Positions 1 through 6,600 are shown, numbered from the stretch's first letter. The stretch: 8,043 nucleotides of DNA from Candidatus Fermentibacterota bacterium (GCA_016928395.1 JAFGKV010000177.1:1-8043); one strand, 5' to 3'. The notes: a model not told the origin generated them from the sequence alone. Program-made: numbers and translations.

Positions 1-45
1 GAAACGCTGTAGCCACCAAGCTCTGGGGCGTGTAGCATCTCTCAT
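1..45 (-). CDS. Possible 5' end of an unidentified gene, cut by the window edge
   Basis: Reading leftward, an ATG at 45-43 opens a frame that stays open to the window edge. It gives only 15 residues, MRDATRPRAWWLQRF. It lies 13 nt beyond the dtd stop, in the same direction, with a weak GGTGGA ribosome-binding-like stretch just before it. If real, it would be co-transcribed after dtd. Fifteen codons are too few to identify a product, and a frame this short can stay open by chance, so this is only a candidate. Another ATG at 59-57 overlaps the dtd stop but meets a stop after five codons. Confidence 0.25.
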   Translation of the reverse strand, partial: MRDATRPRAWWLQRF

Positions 46-58
46 ACGCTATCCACCA

Positions 59-547
59 TCATTCGCTCACCACTCCTCGCGACACGGATCGTCGGGGAGC
101 GCGGAGGTCGTTCGTATCAAGGATGATGGTGACCGGTCCGTCGTTGACCAGTTCCACTTCCATGAAAGCCCCAAACACCCCGGTTGCAACATGGTGACCC
201 ATGGTGCGAAGGGTCTCGGCGAAGCTCTCTACCAGTGGTTCGGCCCGATCGGGTGGTGCCGCGTCCACAAAGCTCGGACGCCGCCCCTTGCGGCAATTCG
301 CCAAGAGGGTGAACTGACTAATGACGAGAATTGAACCCCCGACATCGTCCAGTGACAGGTTCATGAGGCGATTGGCATCATCGAAGATCCGCAGGGTGGC
401 GATCCGTCGCGCCAGGGTCTGGGCTTCCTCGGGGGTGTCGCTTCGACATGCGCCCACCAGGATAAGAACCCCATGGCTGATAGACCCCCGCACCTGGCCG
501 TCTACCCGAACCTCGGCTCGTGAAACCCTCTGAATGACTGCAACCAC
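59..547 (-). CDS. dtd: D-aminoacyl-tRNA deacylase
   Basis: This cytoplasmic proofreading enzyme hydrolyses D-amino acids (and glycine mischarged on tRNA-Ala) from tRNA, recycling the tRNA. The 162-residue product opens with MVAVIQRVSRAEV, the usual DTD start. It carries the active-site motif SQFTLLA at residues 77-83 followed by the CRKGRRPSF block, and NDGPVT at 135-140, which contains the Gly-cisPro pair that enforces chirality in this family. The body matches the usual length of about 145-150 residues; the last 12-15 residues, rich in Arg and Ser, are an extra tail. The start is GTG at 547-545, with AAAGGT about 8 nt upstream. The gene diverges from the lysine operon, and nothing seen links it functionally to lysine synthesis. 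Identification is firm. Confidence 0.96.
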   Translation of the reverse strand: MVAVIQRVSRAEVRVDGQVRGSISHGVLILVGACRSDTPEEAQTLARRIATLRIFDDANRLMNLSLDDVGGSILVISQFTLLANCRKGRRPSFVDAAPPDRAEPLVESFAETLRTMGHHVATGVFGAFMEVELVNDGPVTIILDTNDLRAPRRSVSRGVVSE

Positions 548-688
548 AGTAGATGACCTTTCGTCTCTTCCCTTCTATCCAAGGCGACCTATCGAACTTG
601 GCGAACCACGCCTATCCACGCAAGCACTTGCCCCGGAGGATGGGTATGCCACACCTTGTCGGCAACCCGTGAACCGCAGGAGGGTTCC
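548..688. promoter_or_regulatory. Divergent dtd / lysine-operon intergenic region
   Basis: These 141 bp separate the divergent dtd and dapE-like starts, so promoters for both should lie here. I find no convincing -35/-10 pair on either strand. The stretch has three CTATC words (starting at 575, 589 and 612) that could be weak -10-like or operator elements, but their spacing is irregular. The region is too short and unstructured for a lysine riboswitch, and no T-box features are visible. Placement of regulation here is inference from gene orientation. Confidence 0.4.
646..672 (+). CDS. Possible 8-codon leader ORF before the lysine operon
   Basis: An ATG at 646 follows a strong GGAGGA (635-640) at a 5-nt spacing and encodes MPHLVGNP, then TGA at 670-672. 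The stop lies 5 nt before the AGGAGGG (678-684) that serves the next gene. A ribosome finishing this ORF would therefore sit almost on the next ribosome-binding site. The peptide contains no lysine, so it is not a classical lysine attenuator leader. It could be a coupling or upstream ORF, or GGAGGA could be chance. Confidence is low because it is so short. Confidence 0.3.
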   Translation: MPHLVGNP

Positions 689-1702
689 GTGACGCACATC
701 AACTCTGCCGACATGACAAGTCTGATTCTTTCGTGGGCCGCGATACCATCCCCTACCGGCGAAGAACAGGCCGTGCTTCAGCGCGTCGAGCACGATCTTG
801 CACGTATCGGATGGAGCACTTCACGGATACCGGTAAACGGCGACCGCTTCGACATCCTGGCAGGGAATACCTCCGGACGTCTGGTCTTCACGACTCACCT
901 CGATGTCGTGCCGCCTCATATTCCGCCCCGCCGGGATGGACGGGTTCTTTGGGGTAGGGGAGTGGTCGATGCCAAAGGCGCTGGCGTGGCCCTTCTGGCT
1001 GCTGCAAGCACTCTGAAGGCCGAGGGACACGCGGTCTCGCTGCTCTACGTGGTGGGAGAGGAGGTTGACAGTGACGGTGCAAAGGCTGCGGCATCGTCAG
1101 GTCTGCGTTTCGACTACGTGCTCAACGGCGAACCCACGGAGAACGTGTTCGCCTCCTACCAGAAGGGAACCCTGCGCGCGACCATCCGGACTTCTGGCAT
1201 CTCGTGCCACTCGGGCTATCCCGAGCATGGAGCATCGGCCATAGACCGTCTCGTCGACGTGCTGGCCGATATCCGACGGGCTGCATGGCCGGAGTCGAAA
1301 CAACGAGGTCGTACTACCGTGAACATCGGGAATATCGAGGGGGGCGTTGCCGACAATGTGCTTGCTCCCGATGCAACCGCCCGTCTCATGTTTCGCACTA
1401 TCGGGCCGTGCGACGATGTACTGGGCAGGCTCGAGGAGGTGGTTGGTGATCGAGCTGCTGTGGAGAGAGGCAAGGCCTCTGATCCACTGGAGCTTTATGT
1501 CCCCCCGGGGTTCCCCAGCGCGCCGGTTGCCTTCGGCAGCGACCTGCCGTATTTGAGGACAGTCGGTATCCCCATGATGCTGGGGCCGGGCTCGATCCTC
1601 GTGGCCCACGGCGACGGAGAGCACGTAGCCATTGAGGCACTCGAGGAGGCCGTGCGGAGCTATACATCCATTGGGAGAAGAATCCTCCAAGGAGACCTAT
1701 GA
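689..1702 (+). CDS. dapE: M20-family deacylase, probable N-succinyl-diaminopimelate desuccinylase
   Basis: A di-zinc M20 amidohydrolase that, in this operon, most likely releases succinate from N-succinyl-LL-diaminopimelate. All expected metal and catalytic residues are visible in order (337-residue numbering): His70 and Asp72 in THLDV, Asp94 in GRGVVDAKG, Glu124/Glu125 in GEEV, Glu148 in NGEPTEN and His307 near the end. The small dimerisation domain starts around GISCHSGYPEHG. At 337 residues it is shorter than Proteobacterial DapE (about 375) and closer in size to the related LysK/ArgE-type deacylases, so substrate is assigned by context, above all the succinyltransferase-type dapD at the operon end. 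Start: GTG 689 has AGGAGGG 4 nt upstream; a TTG at 656 is in frame but poorly served, and ATG 713 is a third option. The stop overlaps asd by 4 nt. Confidence 0.82.
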   Translation: MTHINSADMTSLILSWAAIPSPTGEEQAVLQRVEHDLARIGWSTSRIPVNGDRFDILAGNTSGRLVFTTHLDVVPPHIPPRRDGRVLWGRGVVDAKGAGVALLAAASTLKAEGHAVSLLYVVGEEVDSDGAKAAASSGLRFDYVLNGEPTENVFASYQKGTLRATIRTSGISCHSGYPEHGASAIDRLVDVLADIRRAAWPESKQRGRTTVNIGNIEGGVADNVLAPDATARLMFRTIGPCDDVLGRLEEVVGDRAAVERGKASDPLELYVPPGFPSAPVAFGSDLPYLRTVGIPMMLGPGSILVAHGDGEHVAIEALEEAVRSYTSIGRRILQGDL

Positions 1703-2721
1703 AAGAGAAGACCCCGGTCGCCGTGTTGGGTGCCACGGGCATGGTGGGGCAGCAGCTTCTGACCATGCTGCAGGATCATCCTTGGTTCTACGTCAGCGAG
1801 ATGGTGGCATCGGAGCGGAGAGCCGGCATCCCGTACGGCGAGACGACACGATGGATGGTCGATACTACGTTGCCGCCTGCCATGGCCTTACTCACGCTCA
1901 AAGGGCCGAACGAAGCGCTCGCCTCGCCCCTGGTGTTTTCCTGCCTCGGCGCCCGGGTGGCCCGCGATCTGGAGCCGGTCCTGGTTCAGAACGGGCATCT
2001 CGTGGTGTCCAATGCATCTGCGTTCAGACGGAACCCTGATGTGCCGCTTCTCATTCCGGAGGTCAACCCTGAGTCGCTTCGCCTCCTCTCCGCCCAGCGG
2101 GTGATCGGCGGCCGGGGTGGTCTAGTGACCAATCCCAATTGCGTGGTAGCGGGGCTTGCGCTGGGTTTGGCCCCCTTGCACCATGCTTTCCGGCTAACGA
2201 AGGCCACAGTCGTGACGCTGCAGGCTGTCAGCGGTGCAGGCATACCGGGAGTCGGCGCGGTCGAGCTGGTCGACAACCTCATCCCATGGATCGAGGGAGA
2301 AGAAGACAAGATCGCGTACGAGACGGCACGAATCCTCGAGGCCCCGCTCGCCATATCTGCCTCGGTGCATCGCGTGGCGGTGCTGCACGGTCATACCATG
2401 AGTGTCTCAATTTCGATGGAACGAACTCCATCCAGGGAAGACATCATCGGAGCTTGGGAAGCGTTTCGTCCTCCCGGGGATGTGGCCGGCCTTCCCACCT
2501 GCCCACTGCGGCCCATCGTCTATGTTCACGACGTGCAACGCCCGCAGCCGCGGTTGGATAGGATGGCCGGCCGGGGCATGAGCATCACCATCGGCCGCCT
2601 ACGCCCTTGCCCGGTTCTTGGTTTCGCGTTCGAGCTATGTGTCCATAACCTGGTGCGCGGTGCCGCGGGAGCGGCTTTGCTCAACGCCGAACTGTGCGCG
2701 AGGAGAGGCTTGATCCCATGA
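1699..2721 (+). CDS. asd: Aspartate-semialdehyde dehydrogenase, archaeal/fungal type
   Basis: Catalyses NADPH-dependent reductive dephosphorylation of aspartyl phosphate to aspartate semialdehyde, the branch compound for lysine, threonine and methionine. The 340-residue product has the N-terminal nucleotide-binding GATGMVG (residues 11-17), then DHPWF, SNASAFR (104-110) and PEVNP. The catalytic cysteine is Cys148 in NPNC, and His232 in HGHT matches the catalytic histidine region. The blocks VSGAGIPG and LIPWIEGEEDKIAYET are typical of the archaeal/fungal-like ASADH branch rather than the classical E. coli branch. The start is ATG 1699, overlapping the upstream stop as ATGA, with AAGGAGA 4 nt before it. 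The stop overlaps lysC by 4 nt. Function is firm; the sub-branch is judged from recalled family motifs. Confidence 0.94.
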   Translation: MKEKTPVAVLGATGMVGQQLLTMLQDHPWFYVSEMVASERRAGIPYGETTRWMVDTTLPPAMALLTLKGPNEALASPLVFSCLGARVARDLEPVLVQNGHLVVSNASAFRRNPDVPLLIPEVNPESLRLLSAQRVIGGRGGLVTNPNCVVAGLALGLAPLHHAFRLTKATVVTLQAVSGAGIPGVGAVELVDNLIPWIEGEEDKIAYETARILEAPLAISASVHRVAVLHGHTMSVSISMERTPSREDIIGAWEAFRPPGDVAGLPTCPLRPIVYVHDVQRPQPRLDRMAGRGMSITIGRLRPCPVLGFAFELCVHNLVRGAAGAALLNAELCARRGLIP

Positions 2722-3872
2722 GGATTATCAAAGTTGGCGGGGGGGTACTCACCGGCCCTAATCCGTTGCGGGCGCTGGTGGATCTCGTGGGCCATCGGTG
2801 CGACAAGTGCGTTCTGGTGGTCTCCGCCTTTGGCAAGACCACCAATTGGCTCGAACAGGTGGTAAGGGGGTGCGTGGGCGGTCACCAAGAGGAGGCGGTG
2901 AGTACGTTGGAGAAGGTTCTCTGGTGGCACCGGGATTTCGGCGAGGCACTGGGTCTTCCCTGGGATTCCCTTGGTATCCCTTCATACGTGGATACGGTAC
3001 GACACGCCGTACGCTTCGAGGTCGGGGATTCGCCCGGACGTCTTTCGGATTCCCTGATTTCCTTGGGAGAACAGCTCTCGTCTCGCATGGTTGCCGCCTT
3101 CTTGACCGCACAGGGCATACCGGCACGGTGGGTGGACGCACGCCGCATCGTCGTCACCGACGATACATTCGGCGCGGCGCGCGTCCAGTGGAGACCGACT
3201 CAGAACGCGATACGTACCGAGGTGGGGAGTCTTGTCTCGGGCTCTATTCCCGTGGTGGCGGGTTTCATCGGGGCAACCGCAGGAGGTCAACCGACGACTC
3301 TGGGGAGGGAAGGGTCCGACTACACCGCGGCCGTCATGGGGGCGGCCCTGCGCGCGGATGAGGTGGTGCTGTTGAAGGATGTAGAGGGCGTGCTGACCGC
3401 AGATCCCGCCGTGGTCCCTGATGCGCGGCTCATCGGCCAGCTGTCGTTCGAACAGGCCGCGCGGTTGTTTCGCGCCGGCGCCAAGGTGGTACACCCGAAA
3501 TCCGTCGAGCCATTGCGCCGCGCTGGCATCGCTCTGCGGGTGGCACCGTTCGGAAATCCTCGTGGCGGTACAGTGATCGGACCGGGTCGTTCGTGGGGCG
3601 AAGGAGACGTTCGAGCCATCGCCGGACGGTGCAATGGGCAGCGCGGGCCTTCTTCTGATACGCTTTCGTGTCAGATTGCTGTTCTGGGGGAGCCGCCGAT
3701 CGCTTCTCTGGTGTGCCATCGGATTGAGGAGTCCGCCCGGGCGATGAACCTCACATTCCGGCGCCGCTTCGCCGCCCGCGGAACATGGATCTTGGGGGCA
3801 CCTCGGGACTGGTGCGAAGAAGCCATTCGTCAACTGCACACATTCGTGGGGCATGGTGCGGAGGAATCATGA
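2718..3872 (+). CDS. lysC: Aspartate kinase with divergent C-terminus
   Basis: Phosphorylates L-aspartate with ATP, the first step of the pathway. The amino-acid-kinase domain fills about residues 1-295: IIKVGGG at 3-9 in place of the usual KFGG(A/T)S, VSAFGKTTN at 35-43, GREGSDYTAA at 196-205, KDVEGVLTADP at 220-230 and GAKVVHPKS around 255-262. SAxGKTTN and WVDAR are reminiscent of Bacteroidota-type LysC. The remaining 90 residues show no clear ACT-domain signature, and the total of 384 residues is short against the usual 400-460, so allosteric control may be altered. Start: ATG 2718 overlaps the asd stop (ATGA) and has AGGAGAGG 9 nt upstream; an in-frame ATG 24 nt earlier lies inside asd and is less likely. 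The stop overlaps dapB. Confidence 0.93.
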   Translation: MRIIKVGGGVLTGPNPLRALVDLVGHRCDKCVLVVSAFGKTTNWLEQVVRGCVGGHQEEAVSTLEKVLWWHRDFGEALGLPWDSLGIPSYVDTVRHAVRFEVGDSPGRLSDSLISLGEQLSSRMVAAFLTAQGIPARWVDARRIVVTDDTFGAARVQWRPTQNAIRTEVGSLVSGSIPVVAGFIGATAGGQPTTLGREGSDYTAAVMGAALRADEVVLLKDVEGVLTADPAVVPDARLIGQLSFEQAARLFRAGAKVVHPKSVEPLRRAGIALRVAPFGNPRGGTVIGPGRSWGEGDVRAIAGRCNGQRGPSSDTLSCQIAVLGEPPIASLVCHRIEESARAMNLTFRRRFAARGTWILGAPRDWCEEAIRQLHTFVGHGAEES

Positions 3873-4615
3873 AGATCGGAATCATAGGCTATGGGAAGAT
3901 GGGTCATGAGATTGAGCGCCTTGCGGCGGATGCCGGGCATGAGGTCGTCTGGCGGCTGGACCAGGCGGACAACCCCTCTGCTGCCGCTCTAGACGGTACG
4001 CGCCTGGGTTTGGTAGACCTCTGTGTCGAGTTCACCGTCCCCGCTGCTGCCGCGGCCAATGTTGGGAGGATTCTGGCTCAACGGGGCAAGGTCGTGTGCG
4101 GGACCACCGGATGGTTCGACTGCCTCGAGGCCGTCCGTGGCGAGGCCAGGGAGGGCTCGGGTTTGGTGTATGGCAGCAACTTCTCCCTGGGAGCCCATCT
4201 CTTCTCTGTCGTGGTACGTGAGGCGGCTCAGAGGTTTGCGCCCTTTCCTGAGTATGATGCAGCCATCCACGAGGTTCATCATGCCGCGAAAGCGGATCAC
4301 CCTTCGGGCACGGCCAGGAACCTGGCCACCAGCCTACTGGCCGCCCTCCCGGGCAAGACGAACGCGTTGGCCGATCTGGGAGAAGGCCCTGTGGGACCCG
4401 ACCGGCTGCACATTTCATCGACGCGCGTCGGTCATGTCCCGGGAGTTCATACCGTATTCTTCGATGGCCCCTTTGACACCATTGAGCTACGGCATTCCGC
4501 ACGGAGCAGGGCCGGGTTCGCCCGGGGTGCGCTGCTGGCTGCTGAATGGCTTCTGGATCGGGCGGGTGTTTTCACCTTTGAGCACGTCATACAGTCTCTA
4601 GTGGAGGGAAGATGA
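3869..4615 (+). CDS. dapB: 4-hydroxy-tetrahydrodipicolinate reductase, short form
   Basis: Reduces the DapA product to tetrahydrodipicolinate using NAD(P)H. The 248-residue protein starts with the dinucleotide-binding loop GYGKMG (residues 7-12). It has GTTGW at 78-82, YGSNFSLGAH, and the family signature from residue 135: Glu135, His137, His138, Lys141 and PSGTA, with His137/His138/Lys141 matching the catalytic histidine and lysine region. RVGHVPGVHTV follows. It is about 25 residues shorter than E. coli DapB (273), like the short DapB of Bacteroidota and relatives. Start: ATG 3869 overlaps the lysC stop as ATGA and has GGAGGA at 3860-3865; a frame extension back to 3785 would lie inside lysC and precede the Rossmann start, so it is rejected. 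The stop overlaps dapA. Confidence 0.95.
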   Translation: MKIGIIGYGKMGHEIERLAADAGHEVVWRLDQADNPSAAALDGTRLGLVDLCVEFTVPAAAAANVGRILAQRGKVVCGTTGWFDCLEAVRGEAREGSGLVYGSNFSLGAHLFSVVVREAAQRFAPFPEYDAAIHEVHHAAKADHPSGTARNLATSLLAALPGKTNALADLGEGPVGPDRLHISSTRVGHVPGVHTVFFDGPFDTIELRHSARSRAGFARGALLAAEWLLDRAGVFTFEHVIQSLVEGR

Positions 4616-5511
4616 TGCCTGCATTGTCTGGATCGTTGGTTGCCCTAGTCACCCCGTTCCGGCCCGATGGCGGCCTTGACGAGCCCGCGCTCAAGACACT
4701 CGTGCGACGGCAACTTGCCGAAGGGACCGACGGGATTGTCCCTTGCGGCACCACGGGCGAAGGCGCGACCCTGAGCGAGGCGGAGACCGATCGAGTCGTC
4801 TCGCTCGTCGTGCAGGAGGTTGACGGCAGGATCCCGGTTGTCGCGGGCGCGGGGAGCAATGATACCAGAGTGGCCGTGGCCCGCGCGAAACGCATGAAGG
4901 AGTTGGGCGCCGATGCGGTGCTCAGCGTGGCACCCTACTACAACAAGCCGACGCAACAGGGCCTCTACGAGCATTTCCGGACTATCGCCGAGGACTGCGG
5001 CATTCCTGTGGTGGTTTACAATGTCCCGGGCCGCACCGCATCGAACATCCTTCCCGAGACCATGGTGCGCTTAGCTGATCTGCCGAATATCGTAGCGGTC
5101 AAGGAGGCCAGCGGGAATTTGGTCCAGATCATGGAGATCCTCTCCGGTGCGCCGGGCTTCACGGTGCTCTCGGGAGATGATGCCCTCACGCTTCCGATGC
5201 TTCTCCTCGGCGCCAAGGGCGTCATCTCGGTGGTGGCCAATGAGGCGCCGGGTCTCATGCACGAATTGGTGCGCGCCGGTTTGGAGGGCGACTGGGCGGT
5301 TGCCCGGGAGCTGCACTTCAAGCTGCTGCCGCTCATGCAGGCCAACTTCCTGGAGTCAAACCCCATCCCGGTCAAGGGGGCCGTTGCCCTCCTTGGGCTC
5401 ATCACCGAGACGTATCGACTGCCCTTGGTTTCGCCCAGCCAGAAGACACGAAACGAACTCCAGAGGTTGCTCTATGTTTTGGGGTTGCTCAAGCCAGAGG
5501 GAGAAGAGTGA
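4612..5511 (+). CDS. dapA: 4-hydroxy-tetrahydrodipicolinate synthase
   Basis: A TIM-barrel class I aldolase that condenses pyruvate with aspartate semialdehyde, the committed lysine/diaminopimelate step. In the 299-residue product the usual elements are all present: Thr47-Thr48 in CGTTGEG, VAGAGSND, APYYNKPTQQG with Tyr110, VYNVPGRT with Tyr136 and Arg141, and the Schiff-base Lys164 in AVKEASGN. Length matches the family norm of about 290-300. Two ATGs are possible: 4612 gives the same ATGA overlap seen at the other junctions and keeps the 4-nt spacing after GGAGG, while 4615 gives one residue fewer. The stop overlaps the GTG of dapD. Identification is firm. Confidence 0.97.
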   Translation: MMPALSGSLVALVTPFRPDGGLDEPALKTLVRRQLAEGTDGIVPCGTTGEGATLSEAETDRVVSLVVQEVDGRIPVVAGAGSNDTRVAVARAKRMKELGADAVLSVAPYYNKPTQQGLYEHFRTIAEDCGIPVVVYNVPGRTASNILPETMVRLADLPNIVAVKEASGNLVQIMEILSGAPGFTVLSGDDALTLPMLLLGAKGVISVVANEAPGLMHELVRAGLEGDWAVARELHFKLLPLMQANFLESNPIPVKGAVALLGLITETYRLPLVSPSQKTRNELQRLLYVLGLLKPEGEE

Positions 5512-6350
5512 GCCTGGCTTCACTGAAGGCATCTGTCGAGGAGCTGGTGGCGCTGCCTGAACTGGATGAAGCCCGTCACGGCGTTGTCCTGGAGGAGTTT
5601 CTCGATGCGCTGGAGGACGGGTCCGTACGCGCCGCCGAACCGACACCTGATGGCTGGCTGGTGAATAGGTGGGTCAAGCAGGGCATTCTGGCGGCCTTCA
5701 GGATGAGCTCGACCCGGCCTGCCGGGGTGACCGCCTTCGCGACGTTTCACGACAGAGCAATCCTCCCAGCCCGTCACTTGGATGTGGTTTCGGGCGTACG
5801 GATGGTGCCGGGGGGATCGGCGGTCCGCCGTGGCTGCCACGTCGCCCGTGGCGTTACTATCATGCCGCCGGCGTACCTGAATGTGGGGGCGTATGTGGCG
5901 GAAGGAACCATGGTTGACAGCCATGCTCTGGTTGGGTCATGCGCCCAGATCGGCCGACGGGTCCATCTGAGTGCGGGTTGCCAGATCGGCGGCGTGCTGG
6001 AGCCTGTGGGGGCGAGACCCGTCATTATCGAAGACGATGTGCTGGTCGGTGGCAACTGTGGCGTATACGAAGGAATCCTCGTGCGACAGCGGGCCGTGCT
6101 GGCGTCAGGCGTGGTGCTGACGGCGTCCATGCCGATCTACGACCTCGCGCGGGAGCAGATCCTGCGCTCGGGCCCCGGTGCGCCACTGGAGATTCCCGAA
6201 GGCGCGGTCGTGGTGATGGGAACCCGGGCGATCGGCTCTGACTTTGGCCGAACCCACGGGCTGAGCCTAGCCTGCGCGGTCATCGTCAAGTACCGTGATG
6301 GGTCCACCGACGCCCGGGTTGCTCTGGAGGATGCCCTGCGGAACAGGTGA
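5508..6350 (+). CDS. dapD: Tetrahydrodipicolinate N-succinyltransferase
   Basis: Transfers an acyl group, expected to be succinyl from succinyl-CoA, to tetrahydrodipicolinate, committing the pathway to the acylated branch. The 280-residue product has the helical N-terminal domain (about 1-95, including WLVNRWVKQGILAAFR) and a left-handed parallel beta-helix of hexapeptide repeats from about residue 100 to 235. The diagnostic block from MVDSHALVGSCAQIG (135-149) through IGGVLEPV closely follows the E. coli-type DapD sequence, with Asp137 and Glu188 (VYEG) at the expected active-site positions. The GGNCGVYEG variant recalls DapD of Bacteroidota and allies rather than E. coli. This family is succinyl-type, unlike the shorter acetyl-type DapH. 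Start is GTG 5508, overlapping the dapA stop as GTGA behind a GAGGGAG stretch. It is the last gene of the operon. Confidence 0.94.
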   Translation: MSLASLKASVEELVALPELDEARHGVVLEEFLDALEDGSVRAAEPTPDGWLVNRWVKQGILAAFRMSSTRPAGVTAFATFHDRAILPARHLDVVSGVRMVPGGSAVRRGCHVARGVTIMPPAYLNVGAYVAEGTMVDSHALVGSCAQIGRRVHLSAGCQIGGVLEPVGARPVIIEDDVLVGGNCGVYEGILVRQRAVLASGVVLTASMPIYDLAREQILRSGPGAPLEIPEGAVVVMGTRAIGSDFGRTHGLSLACAVIVKYRDGSTDARVALEDALRNR

Positions 6351-6360
6351 GGAGACAGGG

Positions 6361-6375
6361 GCTCGCTTCGCGAGC
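6361..6375. repeat. Hairpin 1 after dapD
   Basis: GCTCGC (6361-6366), loop TTC, GCGAGC (6370-6375): a perfect 6-bp GC-rich stem only 10 nt after the dapD stop. No U-tract follows on either strand, so intrinsic termination is doubtful; it may protect the mRNA 3' end or aid factor-dependent termination. A sister copy lies 55 nt downstream. Confidence 0.6.
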
Positions 6376-6415
6376 AGGCTTCAAGGTTCAGGGACACGCG
6401 GTGGACGAATGGACG

Positions 6416-6430
6416 GCTCGCTGCGCGAGC
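6416..6430. repeat. Hairpin 2 after dapD, near-copy of hairpin 1
   Basis: GCTCGC (6416-6421), loop TGC, GCGAGC (6425-6430). The stem is identical to hairpin 1 and both are followed by AnnCTTC, so the two are diverged direct copies. The arms can also pair crosswise between copies, and CGAGC at 6426-6430 can pair with GCTCG at 6442-6446, giving alternative structures. Confidence 0.6.
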
Positions 6431-6442
6431 AATCTTCGGGGG

Positions 6443-6484
6443 CTCGGTATCGCTATCGGAGTCGTAATCGCAATCGCAGTCGAC
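6443..6484. repeat. Hexanucleotide-periodic TCG array
   Basis: Seven TCG trinucleotides occur at exact 6-nt spacing, beginning at 6444, 6450, 6456, 6462, 6468, 6474 and 6480, mostly as ATCGnn or GTCGnn hexamers. Two more TCGs follow at 8-nt spacing (6488, 6496). This is a degenerate simple-sequence array in an intergenic position. Read as protein it would give an Arg-Tyr/Arg-Asn dipeptide repeat, which I take to be an artefact of the period. Confidence 0.6.
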
Positions 6485-6545
6485 GAGTCGTGGAGTCGAG
6501 CATGGGTTTCGGGAACGATGGAATCGTGAGACGGGTGGGTGAAGG

Positions 6546-6600
6546 GATGAATGGACGATTGGACGGGCCTTCCGGATTCTGGCTTCTGGATTCCGAATAC
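6546..6600. repeat. Short-word repeat cluster
   Basis: GAATGGACG at 6549-6557 repeats the word at 6407-6415 and is followed by ATTGGACGG, a near-copy. Then GGATTCTGG (6574-6582), CTTCTGG and GGATTCCG form a second set of near-repeats ending just before the methyltransferase stop. These look like slippage-derived intergenic repeats; no function is evident. Confidence 0.4.

Noticed and set aside
548-688. Lysine riboswitch or T-box leader
   Set aside because: The gap is only 141 bp shared by two divergent genes, and I see neither the conserved core nor a terminator/antiterminator pair.
656-688. Upstream TTG start for the M20 deacylase
   Set aside because: The added 11 residues have no family counterpart, and GTG 689 has a far better AGGAGGG site.
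1097-1690. Minus-strand frame of 197 codons
   Set aside because: It is antisense to the M20 deacylase, whose metal ligands are intact, and its translation has no family features.
2982-3854. Long minus-strand frame of 290 codons
   Set aside because: It lies wholly opposite lysC, which has clear kinase motifs; the antisense translation has no recognisable domain and reflects GC-rich codon bias.
3785-3868. Extended dapB start
   Set aside because: The extra 28 residues precede the Rossmann strand and lie inside lysC; ATG 3869 fits the ATGA overlap and has GGAGGA upstream.
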